Assembly (NCBI RefSeq): GCF_042683665.1
Contig: NZ_JBHUOO010000008.1
Length of the DNA stretch: 64,000 nt
DNA from: Leeuwenhoekiella polynyae
Lineage (GTDB): Bacteria; Bacteroidota; Bacteroidia; Flavobacteriales; Flavobacteriaceae
Strand: one strand, 5' to 3'
Below the pieces are notes generated by a model. The model did no database searches. It saw only the letters and a program-made list of their open reading frames with translations, and was not told the origin of the DNA. This document shows, one piece after another, positions 60,413 to 64,000 of this stretch (position 1 is the first letter of the stretch; each line of letters starts with the position of its first letter). Position numbers and translations under genes: made by a program.

Positions 60413-62785
60413 ATGAACAGATCTTTACACCTAATGCTCATCGCTTTTTTTGTACTGAGTAACTGTGCCCTCTTTGCCCAGACCAGCTCATTATCTGTAG
60501 AAAAAATAATGCAAGACCCCAAGTGGATGGGAACTTTTCCGGAGCGCATTAACTGGGGCTCACAGAGTAAAACTATTTATTTTGATTATAATCCTGACAA
60601 AAATCCTTCAGACAGTTTGTATAAACTAAGTGTAAACAATCTGGAAAACATTGAAAAGGTAAGTCTTGCTGAACGCAAAAACATGACCAGCCCTTATGGC
60701 ACCTGGAATGCAGATCACACTAAAAAATTATATACTGAAGACGGAGCGCTTTATGTGTACGATCTAAAAAAAGATCGGTCACAACAACTCATTGATCTAG
60801 GGGGACCTTTAGGGAATCCTACCTTTTTAGCTAATGAAAATCAAATCGCTTTTGAATTTGAAAACAACGCTTATGTCTTTGATACTGAAGACGGAAATAT
60901 TGAAAAACTAACCCAAATCAAAGAAGAAAAAGCACCGGAGGAACGCGAGAAAAAAAGCTCTGAAAAAGACAAATGGTTGCAAGATGAAAACCTTAGTCTT
61001 TTACAAATAGTACGCGAGCGTGAAAAACAAGATTCTCTTTCTAAAGCATATCGGGAGATGACTGCAGATCCTGAACCCTATACGTTTTATGCAGGAGATT
61101 GGTCTGTAAGTGGTTTACAAGTTGCTCCAAAAGCAGATTTTGTAACGCTGATGCTGATGAAACGTGATCGCGGTGAAAGCACCAATGTACCTAACTATGT
61201 TGACGCCAGTGGATATACGGAAGATCTGCGGGCGCGTAGTAAAGTAGGTGATGACAAAACCGAAGTGACTCTCGCGGTTTACAACATCAAAAAAGACACG
61301 GCATATTATATAGATACCTCAAAGCTACCGGGGATTAAAGATTTACCCGATTATACAAAAGATTACCCGGATAAAGAATGGAAAGAAAAAGAGCGTGAGG
61401 TTATTGTTTCTCAGGCCACCTTCTCAGATGATGGCAGTAAAGCCTTTGTAAACATCAGATCTAAAGACAACAAGGATCGCTGGATTGCCCTATTAAATCT
61501 GGAAGACGGAAGTCTTAAAACCTTAGACCGTCAACGGGACGAGGCCTGGATTGCCGGCCCGGGAATTGGTTGGTCTTTTGGTGGGGGAACACTTGGCTGG
61601 TTACCCGATAATAAGCATATTTACTTTCAGTCTGAGGCAAGTGGTTACTCCCATTTATATGTTTTAGATGTAAACAACGGAACAAAAAAAGCTTTAACTG
61701 AAGGTGAGTATGAAGTCTTTAATCCGTTTTTGTCTAAGGATAAAAAATCCTGGTTTTTAACGACCTCAGAAGTTGATCACGGCGAACGTCATTTTTACAA
61801 AATGCCGCTTATGGGGGGCAAAATGCAAAAACTTACCAACCTACCCGGAAACAACGAAGTAAGTCTTTCACCTGACGAGAAATATATGGCGATTCGTAAT
61901 TCTTTCAGCAATGAGCCCTGGGAATTGTATTTTAAGAAAACTGGTTCAAAAAGTGACGCGCAGCAACTTACTTCAGGGCAATCTGAAGCTTTTAAAGCCT
62001 ATGACTGGCGTGTGCCACAAAACATAACTTTTAAAGCAGATGATGGGGCTATGGTTCCGGCGCGATTGTATGTACCAGAAGCTTCGGTAAAAAATAATGC
62101 CGCTGTGGTTTTTGTTCACGGTGCCGGTTATTTGCAAAATGCGCATAAGTGGTGGTCAACCTATTTTAGAGAATATATGTTCAACAACATGTTGACTGAT
62201 CTGGGTTACACAGTAATTGATATTGATTACCGGGCAAGCTCAGGTTATGGTAGAGATTGGAGAACCGGTATTTACCGCCATATGGGCGGAAAAGATCTTT
62301 CTGATCAGGTTGACGGAGTAGAATATTTAATCGAAAACTATGATATTGATCCGGAAAAAATAGGCATTTATGGAGGAAGCTATGGCGGTTTTATCACACT
62401 CATGGCATTATTTAATGAACCGGAAACTTTTAAGGCAGGAGCTGCTTTACGCTCGGTGACAGACTGGGCACATTACAACCACGGATATACAGCTAACATT
62501 CTTAACGAACCGTCTCAGGATCCTATCGCTTACAAACGCTCTTCGCCTATTTATTTCGCCGAAGGTTTAAAAGGAGATTTATTAATTGAGCACGGTATGG
62601 TAGACACCAATGTACATTTTCAAGATGTAGTGCGGCTTACACAACGCTTAATTGAGCTGGGTAAAGACAATTGGGAACTTGCAGTCTATCCGGTAGAAAG
62701 CCACGGCTTTGTAGAGCCGAGCAGCTGGACTGATGAATACAAACGTATTCTAAAATTGTTTAATGAAAGTCTGCTGAATAAGTAA
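60413..62785 (+). CDS. S9-family prolyl oligopeptidase/dipeptidyl peptidase-like
   Basis: A 790-residue secreted serine peptidase: signal peptide (LMLIAFFVLSNCALFAQ), beta-propeller of WD-like blades (about 50-510), then an alpha/beta-hydrolase catalytic domain with GIYGGSYGGFITLMALF (Ser near 650), EHGMVDTNVHFQD (Asp), and PVESHGFVEP (His). The GGSYGG box and the D/H order match S9B/S9C enzymes like DPP IV, which cleave short peptides behind Pro or Ala. It is presumably periplasmic and feeds peptide uptake. It is single, with an own 160-bp upstream region, and ends at the bidirectional terminator 62808-62836. Confidence 0.93.
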   Translation: MNRSLHLMLIAFFVLSNCALFAQTSSLSVEKIMQDPKWMGTFPERINWGSQSKTIYFDYNPDKNPSDSLYKLSVNNLENIEKVSLAERKNMTSPYGTWNADHTKKLYTEDGALYVYDLKKDRSQQLIDLGGPLGNPTFLANENQIAFEFENNAYVFDTEDGNIEKLTQIKEEKAPEEREKKSSEKDKWLQDENLSLLQIVREREKQDSLSKAYREMTADPEPYTFYAGDWSVSGLQVAPKADFVTLMLMKRDRGESTNVPNYVDASGYTEDLRARSKVGDDKTEVTLAVYNIKKDTAYYIDTSKLPGIKDLPDYTKDYPDKEWKEKEREVIVSQATFSDDGSKAFVNIRSKDNKDRWIALLNLEDGSLKTLDRQRDEAWIAGPGIGWSFGGGTLGWLPDNKHIYFQSEASGYSHLYVLDVNNGTKKALTEGEYEVFNPFLSKDKKSWFLTTSEVDHGERHFYKMPLMGGKMQKLTNLPGNNEVSLSPDEKYMAIRNSFSNEPWELYFKKTGSKSDAQQLTSGQSEAFKAYDWRVPQNITFKADDGAMVPARLYVPEASVKNNAAVVFVHGAGYLQNAHKWWSTYFREYMFNNMLTDLGYTVIDIDYRASSGYGRDWRTGIYRHMGGKDLSDQVDGVEYLIENYDIDPEKIGIYGGSYGGFITLMALFNEPETFKAGAALRSVTDWAHYNHGYTANILNEPSQDPIAYKRSSPIYFAEGLKGDLLIEHGMVDTNVHFQDVVRLTQRLIELGKDNWELAVYPVESHGFVEPSSWTDEYKRILKLFNESLLNK

Positions 62786-62807
62786 TTCAGCTTTTAATAA
62801 GATAATC

Positions 62808-62836
62808 AAAACCCGATGGTAAAGCTATCGGGTTTT
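62808..62836. terminator. Bidirectional rho-independent terminator
   Basis: AAAACCCGAT and ATCGGGTTTT form a perfect 10-bp stem with a nine-base loop. It lies between the convergent S9 peptidase and DUF1206 genes and partly overlaps the region just before the DUF1206 stop. Confidence 0.9.
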
Positions 62837-63622
62837 ATTTTGTGCCATATCTATGCGCCGATAGCGCACTTCGATAAAAACATAAAAGGAATAGATAATA
62901 AAACCTATGGCAATCATTCCTAAAATAAAACTACCAAATGCATATTGCATAAAAGAGAATGCAGCTTCTTTATTAGCGCTGGAAATATCCTGATTGGTAT
63001 ACGCTGTATCCATAAGCAATAATGCTGCAATTCCAACTGTAACCCCTCTTACAGCATACCCAATTCTACCACAAGCTACGACCCATTTTTGATATGCAAC
63101 CGGAATTTTATCGTATTCTATCGTCTTTTTAAATATTCCGGAAATTGATATGTAAAATTCATTTAGTGTAGCTCCAAGCATTCCTAATCCCACACCTACT
63201 ACAGCAATCTGAGCAAGTCTCGTATGCAATAAATCTTGGAATTTAGAATTGGTTATCCAGTCTATTCCATCAGAAAAAAACGCAACTTGTATAGCTTTGA
63301 AAGCTAAAAAGCCATAAACGAGACCGCCAAAACAAAAACCAATGCGCTGCCCAATACCGATTATACTTGTGCCATAACCTTCATTATCTTCAAAAGTCTC
63401 ATAAACCCTCCAATATAAATACCCTAAAAGACCAGTTGCCCAAAGAATAAGAATCGCTTTACCGTACTCTTGCTTCGCCAGAACATTCATCAACGTAAAA
63501 CTTCCGGCTTTAAAGCCACCCAGACCAAAGGCTTCCATAGCTGTCACAATGCCAATTGCCAGAAAAAGTATGGCCTTAGCAAACAGTCCCGAACGGGCGT
63601 ATATATTTCGTTTTGAGCTCAA
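62825..63622 (-). CDS. DUF1206 integral membrane protein
   Basis: A 265-residue membrane protein with three repeated pairs of helices typical of DUF1206: ARSGLFAKAILFLAIGIVTAMEAFG, then IGQRIGFCFGGLVYGFLAFKAIQVAF, then CGRIGYAVRGVTVGIAALLLMDTAY (each starting with an R-x-G motif before the membrane helix). The start is TTG at 63622 (MSSKRNIYARSGL); no ATG is near. Function unknown. It overlaps the terminator at its 3' end and is convergent with the peptidase gene. Confidence 0.88.
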   Translation of the reverse strand: MSSKRNIYARSGLFAKAILFLAIGIVTAMEAFGLGGFKAGSFTLMNVLAKQEYGKAILILWATGLLGYLYWRVYETFEDNEGYGTSIIGIGQRIGFCFGGLVYGFLAFKAIQVAFFSDGIDWITNSKFQDLLHTRLAQIAVVGVGLGMLGATLNEFYISISGIFKKTIEYDKIPVAYQKWVVACGRIGYAVRGVTVGIAALLLMDTAYTNQDISSANKEAAFSFMQYAFGSFILGMIAIGFIIYSFYVFIEVRYRRIDMAQNKTR

Positions 63623-63809
63623 GTTGGTGAGGAAGATTAAAACTGATTGGGTTTAAAAGTACTAAAGACTAACTGAGCTTAGTGCTAAAAAGCTGTTATT
63701 TAATTAGGTGAAATACCTCGCGGCAAGCCCACAATGCATTCGTTAAAAACAAATTTTCTATTTCTAAGCTAGCTTCAGGGTATTAAACCCTTTGGTCTAG
63801 CCAATAAAT

Positions 63810-64000
63810 TTAGAATTGAAAAACTACACCTAGCTGGTTTCCGCCAAAAGTAAGATTCCATTCAAAATCTGATCTTGCAGCAGCCATACCTGTATCTTCA
63901 TTGTACTTCTTATCGTATTTTTTATCCAGATATCTATCAATAGCTTCAACGATAAAAGCACTCATTGCCCAACTTAAAGCAACATCACTAGCCCAGTGTG
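63810..64000 (-). CDS. PAP2-family phosphatase, C-terminal part
   Basis: Only the last 62 codons and the TAA at 63810-63812 are in the window; the gene runs on beyond the right edge. The visible start, HWASDVALSWAMSAFIVEAIDRYLD, has the His and Asp of the third PAP2 signature (H-x-x-x-D-V-x-x-G-like, here with S for G). The tail NLTFGGNQLGVVFQF looks like a beta strand of an outer-membrane type. It is on the same strand as DUF1206, with 187 bp between. The family dephosphorylates lipid phosphates. Confidence 0.7.
   Translation of the reverse strand, partial: HWASDVALSWAMSAFIVEAIDRYLDKKYDKKYNEDTGMAAARSDFEWNLTFGGNQLGVVFQF

Overview
The window looks like chromosomal DNA of a marine or polysaccharide-degrading flavobacterium (Bacteroidetes, Flavobacteriaceae-like; genus not determined). 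The evidence is two SusC/SusD pairs, a FecI/FecR-type sigma/anti-sigma pair, many secreted hydrolases and sulfatases, matches to the Bacteroidetes promoter core TAnnTTTG, and Bacteroidetes-type hypothetical families (DUF6266, DUF3037/HipA-like). There is no rRNA, tRNA or CRISPR array that I can see.

Layout. 1-2431: an OLD-family ATPase/nuclease gene whose TOPRIM half is replaced by what looks like the end of an IS21-type insertion sequence, a small partner gene, and a DUF6266 gene. 2680-7221: an array of six large intergenic repeat units with an LprI-like gene embedded in it. 7228-18651: a mostly minus-strand catabolic and housekeeping stretch (sulfatase, SMP-30 lactonase-like protein, Gfo/Idh/MocA oxidoreductase, GH43-like enzyme, sulfurtransferase, small membrane proteins, alpha/beta hydrolase), interrupted at 11825-12925 by two almost identical tandem repeat units. 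18851-20006: a HipA-like kinase/DUF3037 pair. 20040-21320: three more repeat units in the opposite orientation. 21389-25882: GH39 and CE1-like enzymes, a DOPA-dioxygenase-like protein and a cupin. 25985-29461: a TonB-dependent receptor with a His-rich partner and a lipoprotein.

29598-39867 reads as one minus-strand regulon: ECF sigma factor, FecR anti-sigma, STN-containing SusC, SusD, a calcineurin-like phosphoesterase, a glycerophosphodiester phosphodiesterase and two VOC proteins. It has SusCD architecture but phosphodiesterases in place of glycosidases, so I infer scavenging of an organophosphate or phosphodiester ligand. 40009-42338 holds an SdiA-regulated-like protein and an MFS transporter.

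42511-59428 is a plus-strand polysaccharide utilisation locus: a membrane-spanning one-component regulator (propeller sensor, TM, LuxR-type HTH), SusC, SusD, two tandem GH144-like lipoproteins, an esterase, a GH3 beta-glucosidase, a second esterase, a sulfatase and an EEP-family phosphohydrolase. GH144 plus GH3 suggests beta-1,2-glucan as substrate (inference). It is followed by a candidate small RNA, a one-domain DEAD-like protein, an S9 peptidase, a DUF1206 membrane protein and the 3' end of a PAP2 phosphatase gene.

The most unusual content is the repeat family (11 units in three arrays). Its units share one architecture of nested stems, but the stem sequences differ between units in compensating ways, and one roughly 70-bp module appears inverted and relocated in two units. 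This points to a large structured RNA or folded-DNA element that I cannot match to a named family.
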